64,000 nt of DNA from NCBI RefSeq assembly GCF_030450125.1, contig NZ_CP123923.1:6457501-6521500 (forward strand). Reading direction: 5' to 3'. A program made the translations under genes and the position numbers. Position 1 is the stretch's first letter, and each line of letters starts with the position of its first letter. Below the pieces are notes generated by a model that was not told the origin of the DNA, searched no databases, and saw only the letters and a list, made by a program, of their open reading frames with translations. This DNA is from Streptomyces sp. WP-1. GTDB taxonomy: Bacteria > Actinomycetota > Actinomycetes > Streptomycetales > Streptomycetaceae. Below, piece by piece: positions 33,791 through 42,685 of the stretch.

Positions 33791-35956
33791 GTGAGCAGCG
33801 AGAACGGGGGGCCCCGGACGGACGGGGAAGGCGGCGCCGAGGGAGCGCCGCCGGAGCAGCTTGCGCTCATCCGGGAGAGCGTGCGCAAGGCCAGGACGCC
33901 CCGCGCCAAACCGCGGACCTGGCGGGGCGCCGCGCTCGCCGAGCGGCTGCCGGTCGCCCGGGTGCTGGTCGACAAGGGCGTCCTCCACCTCGACCGCTAC
34001 TTCGACTACGCGGTCCCCGCCGAACTGGACGAACAGGCACAGCCCGGCGTCCGGGTGCGCGTGCGCTTCGGCGCCGGACGGCACCGGGTGCGCGAGGGCC
34101 GCCGCGAGGGCGGCGGCCTCATCGACGGCTTCCTCGTCGAACGGCGGGCCGAGTCCGACTACTCCGGCCCCCTCGCCGCACTCGCCCAGGTCGTGTCCCC
34201 CGAGCCCGTGCTCAGCGAGGAACTCCTCGGCCTCGCCCGCGCCGTCGCCGACCGGTACGCGGGCAGCCTCGCCGACGTCCTCCAGCTCGCCGTACCGCCC
34301 CGCAACGCCCGCGCCGAACAACGGACCTCGCCCGCACCCCTGCCGCCCCCCGAAGCACCCGAACCCGGCTCCTGGACGCGGTACGAACAGGGCGGCGCCT
34401 TCCTGCGGACCCTGGCCGACGGCGGCGCCCCCCGGGCCGTATGGCACGCACTGCCGGGACCCCGCTGGAGCGAGGAACTGGCCCGCGCCGTCGCCGCCGC
34501 CCTCGCCTCGGGACACGGCGCGCTCGTCGTCGTACCCGACGGACGGGCCGCCGCCCGCGTGGACGCCGCCCTGACCGCCCTGCTCGGCCAGGGCCACCAC
34601 GCCCTGCTCACCGCCGACGCCGGACCCGAGAAGCGGTACGCGCAGTGGCTCGCGGTACGGCGCGGATCGGTGCGCGCGGTCGTCGGCACCCGGGCCGCCA
34701 TGTTCGCGCCGGTACGGAACCTCGGGCTGGTCGCGATCTGGGACGACGGCGACGACAGCCACAGCGAGCAGCACGCCCCCCAGCCGCACGCCCGCGACGT
34801 CCTGCTGCTGCGCGCCACCCTCGACAAGTGCGCCTTCCTGCTCGGCGGCTTCGCCTGCACCGTGGAGGCGGCCCAACTGGTCGAGAGCGGCTGGGCGCGC
34901 CCCCTGGTCGCCGGACGCGAGCAGATCCGTCGGTCCGCACCCCTCGTCCGCACCGTCGGGGACCAGGACCTCGCCCGCGACGAGGCCGCCCGCGCCGCCC
35001 GGCTGCCCACCCTCGCCTGGCAGGCGGCCCGCGAGGGACTGCGGCACGGACCGGTGCTGGTCCAGGTGCCGCGCCGCGGCTACGCCCCGCGCATGGCCTG
35101 CGACCAGTGCCGGGCACCGGCGCGCTGCCCGCACTGCTCCGGGCCGCTCCAGGGCCAGGACGCGGGCGTGCTGCGCTGCGGCTGGTGCGGGCGCGCGGAG
35201 AGCGACTGGCACTGCCCCGAGTGCGGCGGCTTCCGGCTGCGCGCCCAGGTGGTGGGCGCCCGGCGCACCGCCGAGGAACTGGGCCGCGCCTTTCCCGCCG
35301 TACCGGTGCGCACCTCGGGGCGCGAACACGTACTGGACACCGTGCCGTCCGCGCCCGCGCTGGTGGTGAGCACCCCCGGCGCCGAACCGGTCGCCGAGGG
35401 CGGCTACGCGGCGGCACTGCTGCTGGACGGCTGGGCCATGCTCGTACGGCCCGATCTGCGGGCCGGTGAGGACGCGCTGCGCCGGTGGATCGCGGCGGGG
35501 GCGCTGGTCCGGCCGCAGACGGAGGGCGGCACGGTGGTCGTGGTGGCCGAGCCGACCCTGCGGCCCGTGCAGGCGCTGGTGCGCTGGGACCCCGTGGGGC
35601 ATGCGCTGCGGGAACTGTCCGAGCGGGCCGAGCTGGGCTTCCCGCCGGTGTCCCGGATGGCGGCCGTGTCCGGGACACCGGAAGCCGTCGCCGAGTTCCT
35701 CGCCGCCGTCCAACTGCCGTCGGACGCCGAGGTTTTGGGGCCGGTCCCGGTGCCGCCCGCCCCGCCCGGCGGCCCGCGCAGGCCCGGGGCGCCGCCGCCC
35801 GGCGAGCACTGGGAACGGGCCCTCGTACGGGTCCCTCCGGGCAGCGGCTCGGCACTGGCCTCCGCCCTGAAGACCGCGCAGGCCGCGCGGATGGCGCGGG
35901 GGAGCGGGGAGGCGGCGCGGGTACGGGTGCGGATCGATCCGCCGGATATCGGGTGA
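33791..35956 (+). CDS. priA: PriA-like primosomal protein N' without helicase motifs
   Basis: 721 residues from GTG 33791. The 3'-end DNA-binding domain is at about 55-150 (VARVLVDKGVLHLDRYFDYAVP). Eight cysteines of the zinc modules lie near residues 435-480 (CDQCRAPARCPHCSG, CGWCGRAESDWHCPECGG). The helicase core is degenerate: the Walker A GxTGSGKT is absent (ALASGHGALVVVPDGR in its place), and DEEH is replaced by IWDDGDDSHSE. Actinobacterial PriA proteins are known to look ATPase-dead. It probably still recognises forks and loads DnaB partners. It lies between metK and fmt. Confidence 0.93.
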   Translation: MSSENGGPRTDGEGGAEGAPPEQLALIRESVRKARTPRAKPRTWRGAALAERLPVARVLVDKGVLHLDRYFDYAVPAELDEQAQPGVRVRVRFGAGRHRVREGRREGGGLIDGFLVERRAESDYSGPLAALAQVVSPEPVLSEELLGLARAVADRYAGSLADVLQLAVPPRNARAEQRTSPAPLPPPEAPEPGSWTRYEQGGAFLRTLADGGAPRAVWHALPGPRWSEELARAVAAALASGHGALVVVPDGRAAARVDAALTALLGQGHHALLTADAGPEKRYAQWLAVRRGSVRAVVGTRAAMFAPVRNLGLVAIWDDGDDSHSEQHAPQPHARDVLLLRATLDKCAFLLGGFACTVEAAQLVESGWARPLVAGREQIRRSAPLVRTVGDQDLARDEAARAARLPTLAWQAAREGLRHGPVLVQVPRRGYAPRMACDQCRAPARCPHCSGPLQGQDAGVLRCGWCGRAESDWHCPECGGFRLRAQVVGARRTAEELGRAFPAVPVRTSGREHVLDTVPSAPALVVSTPGAEPVAEGGYAAALLLDGWAMLVRPDLRAGEDALRRWIAAGALVRPQTEGGTVVVVAEPTLRPVQALVRWDPVGHALRELSERAELGFPPVSRMAAVSGTPEAVAEFLAAVQLPSDAEVLGPVPVPPAPPGGPRRPGAPPPGEHWERALVRVPPGSGSALASALKTAQAARMARGSGEAARVRVRIDPPDIG

Positions 35957-36063
35957 GGGGCCGGCCCCCGGGGCGGTGGGGGCGTGTTTCCGGGGGATTC
36001 CCTGGGCTTCCCCGGTACTTCCCGGAGATTCGGCCCCGCCCTGGCTGGGACGGCCCCTGAGGA

Positions 36064-36100
36064 GCCCTCCCGGAGGGTTTGCCCGGGGTCCCGGGAGGGC
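36064..36100. terminator. Terminator between convergent priA and HTH gene
   Basis: Perfect 10-bp arms GCCCTCCCGG (36064-36073) and CCGGGAGGGC (36091-36100), 17-nt loop, placed 108 bp after priA and 9 bp after the reverse-strand gene's stop. Confidence 0.6.
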
Positions 36101-36108
36101 GAGGGCGG

Positions 36109-36708
<600 letters not shown>

Positions 36709-36713
36709 CTATG

Positions 36714-36734
36714 TGGTCAACTCTTTCTTGACCA
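36714..36734 (-). promoter_or_regulatory. Inverted repeat upstream of the HTH gene
   Basis: TGGTCAA (36714-36720), seven bases, TTGACCA (36728-36734), perfect arms. On the reverse strand its TTGACC could also act as a -35. It lies between the divergent HTH gene and fmt. Confidence 0.5.
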
Positions 36735-36939
36735 ACGCGTCTGCGCGCCGCTGGTCACGGGGTGGGGGCGTGCGGGCATATGCGTACGCCGTCGAGCCAC
36801 CCGTGCGCCGCCCTCTTCCAGTTGACGCGCGCGTCGGGCGAGTCGATCGCCGCGGTGCTCCGCGCGGTGCCGGTTCCCGGGCGGTCATAGACTGGTGCGC
36901 TGCCCGTCCGATCCCCGCCCGAGAGGCCCGATCCCGCCC

Positions 36940-37872
36940 ATGAAGCTCGTCTTCGCCGGTACCCCCGAGGTCGCCGTTCCCGCCCTGGACGCCCTGCTCG
37001 CCTCCGGGCGGCACGAGGTGGCCGCCGTCGTCACCCGGCCCGACGCCCCCGCGGGCCGGGGCCGCAGGCTGGTCGCGTCGCCCGTGGCCCAGCGGGCGGA
37101 GGAGGCCGGCATCGAGGTGCTCAAGCCGGCCAAGCCGCGGGATCCCGGGTTCCTGGCACGGCTGACGGAGATCGCCCCGGACTGCTGCCCGGTCGTCGCC
37201 TACGGCGCGCTGCTGCCCCGCGTCGCCCTCGACATCCCGGCCCACGGCTGGGTCAACCTGCACTTCTCGCTGCTGCCCGCCTGGCGCGGCGCGGCCCCCG
37301 TGCAGCACGCGCTGATGGCGGGTGACGAGATCACCGGCGCGTCCACCTTCCTCATCGAGGAGGGCCTGGACTCCGGTCCGGTGTACGGGACGGTGACCGA
37401 GGAGATCCGGCCCACCGACACCAGCGGCGACCTGCTCACCCGGCTGGCCTTCGCGGGGGCGGGGCTGCTCGCGGCGACCATGGACGGCATCGAGGACGGC
37501 ACCCTGAAGGCCGTACCGCAGCCGGGTGAGGGCATCACCCTCGCACCGAAGATCAATGTCGAGGACGCCGAGGTGGACTGGACGGCGCCGGCGCTGCGCG
37601 TCGACCGGGTCGTGCGCGGGTGCACCCCGGCGCCGGGCGCCTGGACCACCTTCCGCGGCGAGCGGCTCAAGCTCATCCACGCCGCCCCCGTCCCCGAGCG
37701 GACCGACCTCGCCCCGGGCCACCTCGCCGCGGGCAAGAACAGCGTCCACGTGGGCACCGGCTCCTACGCCGTCGAACTCCTCTGGGTCCAGGCCCAGGGC
37801 AAGAAGCCGATGCGCGCGGCGGACTGGGCCCGGGGCGCACGGATCGGCGAGGGGGAGACGCTGGGCGGCTGA
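36940..37872 (+). CDS. fmt: Methionyl-tRNA formyltransferase
   Basis: 310 residues from ATG 36940. Formyl-transfer motifs [19 protein letters not shown] (SLLP is the folate-binding core) and [17 protein letters not shown] at the N-terminus. The C-terminal OB-like domain has [14 protein letters not shown]. It formylates initiator Met-tRNA. The priA-(HTH)-fmt-rsmB order replaces the def-fmt arrangement; no def is present here. Confidence 0.97.
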   Translation: MKLVFAGTPEVAVPALDALLASGRHEVAAVVTRPDAPAGRGRRLVASPVAQRAEEAGIEVLKPAKPRDPGFLARLTEIAPDCCPVVAYGALLPRVALDIPAHGWVNLHFSLLPAWRGAAPVQHALMAGDEITGASTFLIEEGLDSGPVYGTVTEEIRPTDTSGDLLTRLAFAGAGLLAATMDGIEDGTLKAVPQPGEGITLAPKINVEDAEVDWTAPALRVDRVVRGCTPAPGAWTTFRGERLKLIHAAPVPERTDLAPGHLAAGKNSVHVGTGSYAVELLWVQAQGKKPMRAADWARGARIGEGETLGG

Positions 37873-37906
37873 GTCCGTCCGAGCCGTCGTTCAGGCCGAG
37901 GGGGGC

Positions 37907-37947
37907 GGGCGTGGCGGGGCAGGGCGTGGCGGGGCCGGGCGTGGCGG
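37907..37947 (+). repeat. 15-bp tandem repeat after fmt
   Basis: The core GGGCGTGGCGG repeats at 37907, 37922 and 37937 (period 15 bp, first two copies GGGCGTGGCGGGGC). It is followed at 37999-38050 by a strongly C-rich pyrimidine-biased tract on the + strand. No coding potential is credible in 37873-38109. Confidence 0.6.
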
Positions 37948-38109
37948 CGGGGCGACGCTGGGCCTCCTTCGTCGTGCTCCGCTGCGGTCTCCGGTGGGGC
38001 CCTCCCCCCCGCCCCACCCCCTCCCCCCTCCCCACCCCCGTGCCCCCGGTCACCCCCCTCGACGTAGGCTTGGCCGCATACCCCTTTTCACCTCCGGAGC
38101 ACCTTTTTC

Positions 38110-39531
38110 GTGAGCGAGCAGTCGCGGCGGGGTCATAAGCCCGCCAAGCCCTACCGGCGTCCCAAGAAGGACCCCGTCCGCATCCTGGCCTTCGAGGCGT
38201 TGCGGGCGGTGGACGAGCGGGACGCGTACGCCAACCTCGTGCTGCCCCCGCTGCTGAGGAAGGCGCGGGAGAAGGACGACTTCGACGCGCGGGACGCCGC
38301 GCTCGCGACCGAGCTGGTGTACGGGACGCTGCGCAGGCAGGGCACGTACGACGCCGTGATCGCCGCGTGCGTGGACCGGCCGTTGCGCGAGGTCGACCCG
38401 CCGGTGCTGGACGTGCTGAGCCTCGGCGCGCACCAGCTGCTCGGGACCCGGATCCCGACGCACGCCGCCGTGTCCGCCACCGTGGAGCTCGCCCGGGTCG
38501 TGCTGGGCGACGGGCGGGCCAAGTTCGTCAACGCGGTGCTCCGCAAGATCGCGCAGGACGACCTCGACGGCTGGATCGACAAGGTCGCGCCGCCCTACGA
38601 GCAGGACCCCGAGGGCCACCTCGCCGTCGTGCACTCCCACCCCCGCTGGGTCGTCTCCGCGCTGTGGGACTCCCTGGGCGGCGGGCGCGCGGGCATCGAG
38701 GAGCTGCTCGCGGCCGACAACGAGCGGCCCCGGGTGACGCTGGTCGCGCGGCCGGGCCGGGCCACCGCCGAAGAGCTGCTGCGCGAGGAGGCCGCGGAGG
38801 CCGGGCGCTGGTCGCCGTACGCCGTGCGGCTGGCCGAGGGCGGGGAGCCGGGCGCGGTGGAGGCGGTGCGCGAGGGCCGCGCCGGGGTGCAGGACGAGGG
38901 CAGCCAGCTGGTCGCCCTCGCACTGGCCAACGCGCCCCTGGAGGGGCCGGACACCAAGTGGCTCGACGGCTGCGCGGGACCCGGTGGCAAGGCCGCCCTG
39001 CTGGGGGCGCTCGCCGCCGAACGCGGTGCCGTGCTCCTCGCCTCGGAGAAGCAGCCGCACCGGGCCGGTCTGGTGGCCAAGGCGCTGGCCGGCAACCCGG
39101 GGCCGTACCAGGTCATCGCGGCGGACGGCACGCGGCCGCCGTGGCGGTCCGGCAGTTTCGACCGGGTACTGGTGGACGTGCCCTGCACCGGGCTCGGCGC
39201 GCTGCGCCGGCGGCCCGAGGCGCGCTGGCGCCGTCGTCCCGAGGACCTGGACAATTTCGCTCCCCTCCAGCGCGCCCTGCTGCGCACTGCGCTCGACTCG
39301 GTGCGCGTCGGCGGCGTGGTCGGCTATGCCACCTGCTCCCCGCACCTCGCCGAGACCCGGGTGGTCGTCGCCGATGTGCTCAAGCAGTACCCGGACGCCG
39401 AACTCGTCGACGCCCGGCCGCTGCTGCCCGGAGTCCCCGCGCTCGGGGACGGCCCGGACATCCAGCTGTGGCCGCATGTGCACGGCACTGACGCGATGTA
39501 CCTCGCGCTGATCCGCAGGACCGCCGGCTGA
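38110..39531 (+). CDS. rsmB: 16S rRNA m5C967 methyltransferase RsmB
   Basis: 473 residues from GTG 38110. The NusB-like RNA-binding domain spans about 20-160 (VRILAFEALRAVDERDAYANL; RDAALATELVYGTLRRQG). The SAM-binding domain has LDGCAGPGGKAALLGAL. Both catalytic Cys are present, in DVPCTGLGALRR and YATCSPHLAETR. The basic N-terminus fits an rRNA modification enzyme. It stands alone between C-rich non-coding DNA and rpe. Confidence 0.96.
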   Translation: MSEQSRRGHKPAKPYRRPKKDPVRILAFEALRAVDERDAYANLVLPPLLRKAREKDDFDARDAALATELVYGTLRRQGTYDAVIAACVDRPLREVDPPVLDVLSLGAHQLLGTRIPTHAAVSATVELARVVLGDGRAKFVNAVLRKIAQDDLDGWIDKVAPPYEQDPEGHLAVVHSHPRWVVSALWDSLGGGRAGIEELLAADNERPRVTLVARPGRATAEELLREEAAEAGRWSPYAVRLAEGGEPGAVEAVREGRAGVQDEGSQLVALALANAPLEGPDTKWLDGCAGPGGKAALLGALAAERGAVLLASEKQPHRAGLVAKALAGNPGPYQVIAADGTRPPWRSGSFDRVLVDVPCTGLGALRRRPEARWRRRPEDLDNFAPLQRALLRTALDSVRVGGVVGYATCSPHLAETRVVVADVLKQYPDAELVDARPLLPGVPALGDGPDIQLWPHVHGTDAMYLALIRRTAG

Positions 39532-39594
39532 CGGTCGCGAAGAGCGGCTGCGCGGTCCCCATTTCACCGCACGCGTGCGCTTCGTCGCCGTCGG

Positions 39595-39666
39595 TTATCC
39601 ACAGGCGCGGGCTGACCATCCGACGAATGACGGATCAGTATGATGAGCGGTCTCGCCTGTGGACAG
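39595..39666. promoter_or_regulatory. Inverted pair of DnaA-box-like sequences upstream of rpe
   Basis: TTATCCACA at 39595-39603 is a perfect E. coli-type DnaA box. On the opposite strand CTGTCCACA (39666-39658) differs from the Streptomyces consensus TTGTCCACA by one base. Both are embedded in CAGGCGCG arms (about 39602-39609 and 39664-39671). Confidence 0.45.
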
Positions 39667-39705
39667 GCGCGAACATCAGTGCCTCGGACATGGCAGTCTT
39701 GGGGC

Positions 39706-40392
39706 ATGGCCGCGCAGATCAACCCCAGCATCCTGTCCGCCGACTTCGCACGCCTCGCGGAGGAGGCCAAGGCTGTCCAGGGCGCCGACTACCTCCACGT
39801 CGACGTCATGGACAACCATTTCGTCCCCAACCTCACGCTCGGCGTGCCGGTGGTGGAGTCCCTGGCCCGTGCGACGGACACCCCGCTGGACTGCCACCTG
39901 ATGATCGAGGACCCCGACCGCTGGGCCCCTCAGTACGTGGAGGCGGGCGCCTCGTCGGTCACCTTCCACGTGGAGGCGGCCGCCGCCCCGGTCCGCCTCG
40001 CCCGCGAGATCCGCGCCAAGGGCGCGCGCGCCTCCATGGCGCTCAAGCCCGCGACGCCGATCGAGCCGTACGAGGATCTGCTGCCGGAACTCGACATGCT
40101 GCTGATCATGACCGTCGAGCCGGGCTTCGGTGGCCAGGCCTTCCTCGACATCATGCTGCCCAAGATCCGCCGCACCCGTGAGCTGATCGCCAAGCACGAC
40201 CTCCAGCTCTGGCTCCAGGTCGACGGCGGCGTCTCGGCGGCCACGATCGAGCGGTGCGCGGAGGCGGGCGCCGATGTGTTCGTGGCCGGCTCGGCGGTCT
40301 ACGGGGCGGAGGACCCGGCGGAGGCGGTGCGTGCCCTGCGCGCCCAGGCGGAGACGGCCACCGCCAGGGCGTCCTGGGCATGCGACCACTGA
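39706..40392 (+). CDS. rpe: Ribulose-phosphate 3-epimerase
   Basis: 228 residues from ATG 39706 ([17 protein letters not shown]). TIM-barrel motifs: [17 protein letters not shown] with metal-binding His/Asp, [18 protein letters not shown], and [10 protein letters not shown] with the second catalytic Asp. It interconverts Ru5P and Xu5P. A -10-like CAGTCT (39694-39699) six bases before the ATG suggests a leaderless transcript. A SorC-type sugar-phosphate regulator lies downstream, which could make sense if pentose phosphates are its effector. Confidence 0.97.
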   Translation: MAAQINPSILSADFARLAEEAKAVQGADYLHVDVMDNHFVPNLTLGVPVVESLARATDTPLDCHLMIEDPDRWAPQYVEAGASSVTFHVEAAAAPVRLAREIRAKGARASMALKPATPIEPYEDLLPELDMLLIMTVEPGFGGQAFLDIMLPKIRRTRELIAKHDLQLWLQVDGGVSAATIERCAEAGADVFVAGSAVYGAEDPAEAVRALRAQAETATARASWACDH

Positions 40393-40506
40393 GCCACGGC
40401 TACGTGAACGGTTGAGAGAACGCCGCCCATCAGGGCGGATCAGTCGCGCCGGATCTGCAAGGATGAACGGCGAATCCAGAGTGTGAACAGCAGTGAGGAG
40501 ATCGCC

Positions 40507-41526
40507 GTGTCGGGTATGTCGGCGGGCCGGTCAGCCATGCGGATGGGACCCGCTGAGCTGGTCCAGGCGGCGGCCATGGCCCGCCGCTTCTACCTCGAGG
40601 GCAAGTCCAAGATCCAGATCGCGGAGGAGTTCGGCGTCAGCCGCTTCAAGGTGGCCCGGGTCCTGGAAACCGCTCTCGAACGGGATCTCGTACGCATCGA
40701 GATCCGCGTACCGGCCGAGCTGGACGCCGAGCGCTCCGACGCGCTCCGCGCCCGCTACGGCCTGCGGCACGCCGTCGTGGTCGAGTCCCCGGCCGAGGCC
40801 GAGGAGACCCCCGATCCCGAGAACCTCGGCGAGGTCGCCGCGGACCTGCTCGGCGAACTGGTCAACGAGGGGGACGTGCTCGGGATGGCCTGGGGCCGCT
40901 CCACCATCCACATGGCGGCCGCGCTCGACCGGCTGCCGCCGTGCACGGTGGTCCAGCTGACGGGTGTGTACGACGCCGGTACCTCCGAGCGCGGCTCGGT
41001 CGAGGCCGTGCGCCGTGCCGCGCAGGTGTCGGGAGGCGACGCCCACCCGATCTACGCGCCGATGCTGCTGCCGGACGCGGCCACCGCGGCGGCCCTGCGC
41101 AACCAGACCGGGATCGCCCGCGCCTTCGAGTACTTCGACAAGGTCACGGTCGCCTGTGTCTCCATCGGTTCCTGGGAGCCGGGTATCTCGACGGTGCACG
41201 ACATGCTCAGCGACGAGGAGCGGGCGCACTACGCCTCGCTCGGCGTCGCCGCCGAGATGGCCGCGCACCTCTTCGACGCCGAGGGGCGCCGGATCGGGCG
41301 GGACCTCGGGGAGCGGTGCATCACCGTCAAGGCGGACCAGCTGCGCCGTATCCCGGAGGTCGTCGCGATCGCCGGTGGCCAGCGCAAGGCGGCCGCGATC
41401 GACGCGGTGCTCCGCTCCGGGCTGGTCACCAGCCTGGTCACGGACACCTCGGCCGCGGACTACCTGATGACGGCGGGCCCGACCCCGAAGCCCGCGCTGA
41501 GCCGCCAGGACCCCGACGGGCAGTAA
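40507..41526 (+). CDS. SorC/DeoR-type sugar-binding transcriptional regulator
   Basis: 339 residues from GTG 40507, chosen because GAGGAG (40495-40500) precedes it at normal spacing; the in-frame GTG 40483 lacks one. N-terminal HTH at about 15-60 (ARRFYLEGKSKIQIAEEFGVSRFKVARVL). The C-terminal domain is the SorC sugar-phosphate isomerase-like fold (VLGMAWGRSTIHMAAAL, VTVACVSIGSWEPG, VVAIAGGQRKAAAIDAVL). The effector is probably a phosphorylated sugar. It follows rpe by 114 bp; the target is unknown. Confidence 0.9.
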   Translation: MSGMSAGRSAMRMGPAELVQAAAMARRFYLEGKSKIQIAEEFGVSRFKVARVLETALERDLVRIEIRVPAELDAERSDALRARYGLRHAVVVESPAEAEETPDPENLGEVAADLLGELVNEGDVLGMAWGRSTIHMAAALDRLPPCTVVQLTGVYDAGTSERGSVEAVRRAAQVSGGDAHPIYAPMLLPDAATAAALRNQTGIARAFEYFDKVTVACVSIGSWEPGISTVHDMLSDEERAHYASLGVAAEMAAHLFDAEGRRIGRDLGERCITVKADQLRRIPEVVAIAGGQRKAAAIDAVLRSGLVTSLVTDTSAADYLMTAGPTPKPALSRQDPDGQ

Positions 41527-41735
41527 GGGGCCGGGGGGCGGTCCTCAACGCCGTACGCCGTCGGTCCGCCGAGACCGGGCCGACGGTACGGCTGTGCTGT
41601 GGCCGGGGCGATGCGGCCCGGGCGGCGACAGAGGCGGCGGAACTCCTCCGGTCGGGCGGCCCGGTCGTACCGTCGTCCGGCTCCCTGCCGGCGTCCGGTC
41701 GTCGTACCCGTGACCGCCATGGCAGCATCGTCCGC

Positions 41736-42251
41736 ATGCTGTCGTCGTCCCGCTCCGTCCCCCCGCCGTGCGAACGGCGCCGTTCCCCGGCGCCCGGCCG
41801 GCCTCTGTCCCGGTCCTTGTCCCGGCTCTTCGCCGGGCTGCTCGTCGTCCTCGCCGTTCTGCTGGCCGGGTGCTCCCCGACGGAGACGACGGGGCACGGC
41901 ACGACGGGGACGCCCACCGGTCCGTCCGCGGGTCCGTCCGCCGGATCCGTCGCCACTCCCGGCTGGGCCAAGGGCATGGCGACCGTGCCCGCGTCGCGGT
42001 TGCCGGCCGAGGCGCGGCGGACGCTGGCGCTCATCGACCGGGGCGGCCCCTATCCCTACGCGCGGGACGGGATCGTCTTCGGTAACTTCGAGCGGCATCT
42101 GCCCAAGCACCAGCGCGGCTACTACCACGAGTACACCGTGAAGACACCGGGCTCACGCGATCGCGGGGCGCGGCGTGTCATCACCGGGCAGGGCGGGGAG
42201 TTCTACTACACCGATGATCACTACAACTCGTTCCGGGCGGTACTGAGATGA
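41736..42251 (+). CDS. Secreted lipoprotein guanyl-specific ribonuclease (RNase Sa/barnase superfamily)
   Basis: 171 residues. The N-terminus has a long basic lead (about 30 residues), a hydrophobic stretch FAGLLVVLAVLLAGC and a lipobox with Cys46. A Thr/Gly/Ser/Pro linker of about 30 residues follows, then the nuclease domain from about residue 75. Predicted catalytic residues are E132 (YHEYTV), R146/R147 (GARRVITG) and H162 (YTDDHYNSF), as in RNase Sa. The RNase Sa disulphide is absent. It is coupled by ATGA to a barstar-like gene, so the protein is probably active. Lipidation would tether it outside the cell, unlike free secreted RNase Sa. Confidence 0.88.
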   Translation: MLSSSRSVPPPCERRRSPAPGRPLSRSLSRLFAGLLVVLAVLLAGCSPTETTGHGTTGTPTGPSAGPSAGSVATPGWAKGMATVPASRLPAEARRTLALIDRGGPYPYARDGIVFGNFERHLPKHQRGYYHEYTVKTPGSRDRGARRVITGQGGEFYYTDDHYNSFRAVLR

Positions 42252-42568
42252 CCGACAACCTCACGGACCGCCGGGTCGTCACCCTGGACCTCACCGGCGT
42301 CACGGACAAGTCCGCCCTGATGGACGCCGTGGCCCGCGCCCTCCACCTGCCCGACTGGTTCGGCCGGAACTGGGACGCGCTCCTCGACAGCCTCTCCGAC
42401 CCCTCGGTCTGGCCCTCCGAAGCGAGCGAACGCGGGCTGCTGCTCGTCGTCACGGGATGGGAACCGTACGCACAGGCCCGCCCCGAGGAGTGGCGGGTGG
42501 CCCGCGAGGTCTTCACCGAGGCGAGCGAACGCCCCGCTCCGCTGACGGTGGCCCTCGCGCTGGTCTGA
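42248..42568 (+). CDS. Barstar family ribonuclease inhibitor
   Basis: 106 residues, start in the ATGA overlap with the RNase gene. The barstar signature is LPDWFGRNWDALLDSLSDP (about residues 35-53) with the WEPY/F-type helix later. No signal peptide, so it acts in the cytoplasm, protecting the cell from any unexported or returned RNase. The tight coupling suggests a cognate pair. Confidence 0.92.
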   Translation: MTDNLTDRRVVTLDLTGVTDKSALMDAVARALHLPDWFGRNWDALLDSLSDPSVWPSEASERGLLLVVTGWEPYAQARPEEWRVAREVFTEASERPAPLTVALALV

Positions 42569-42685
42569 CGACGCCCCCCCCGCACCGGCCGCCGCGCCTT
42601 CCCCGGCCACACCCGCCCCGCCGACACCCCCGCACCACGGCATGTCAACTCCCCTTTGCCGATAGGCTCGTGGTGATGCCGGGCG

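Noticed and set aside
40941..41735. N-terminal extension of the ribonuclease frame by 265 codons
   Set aside because: It runs in another frame through the SorC-regulator gene; the lipoprotein signal peptide begins only at 41736.
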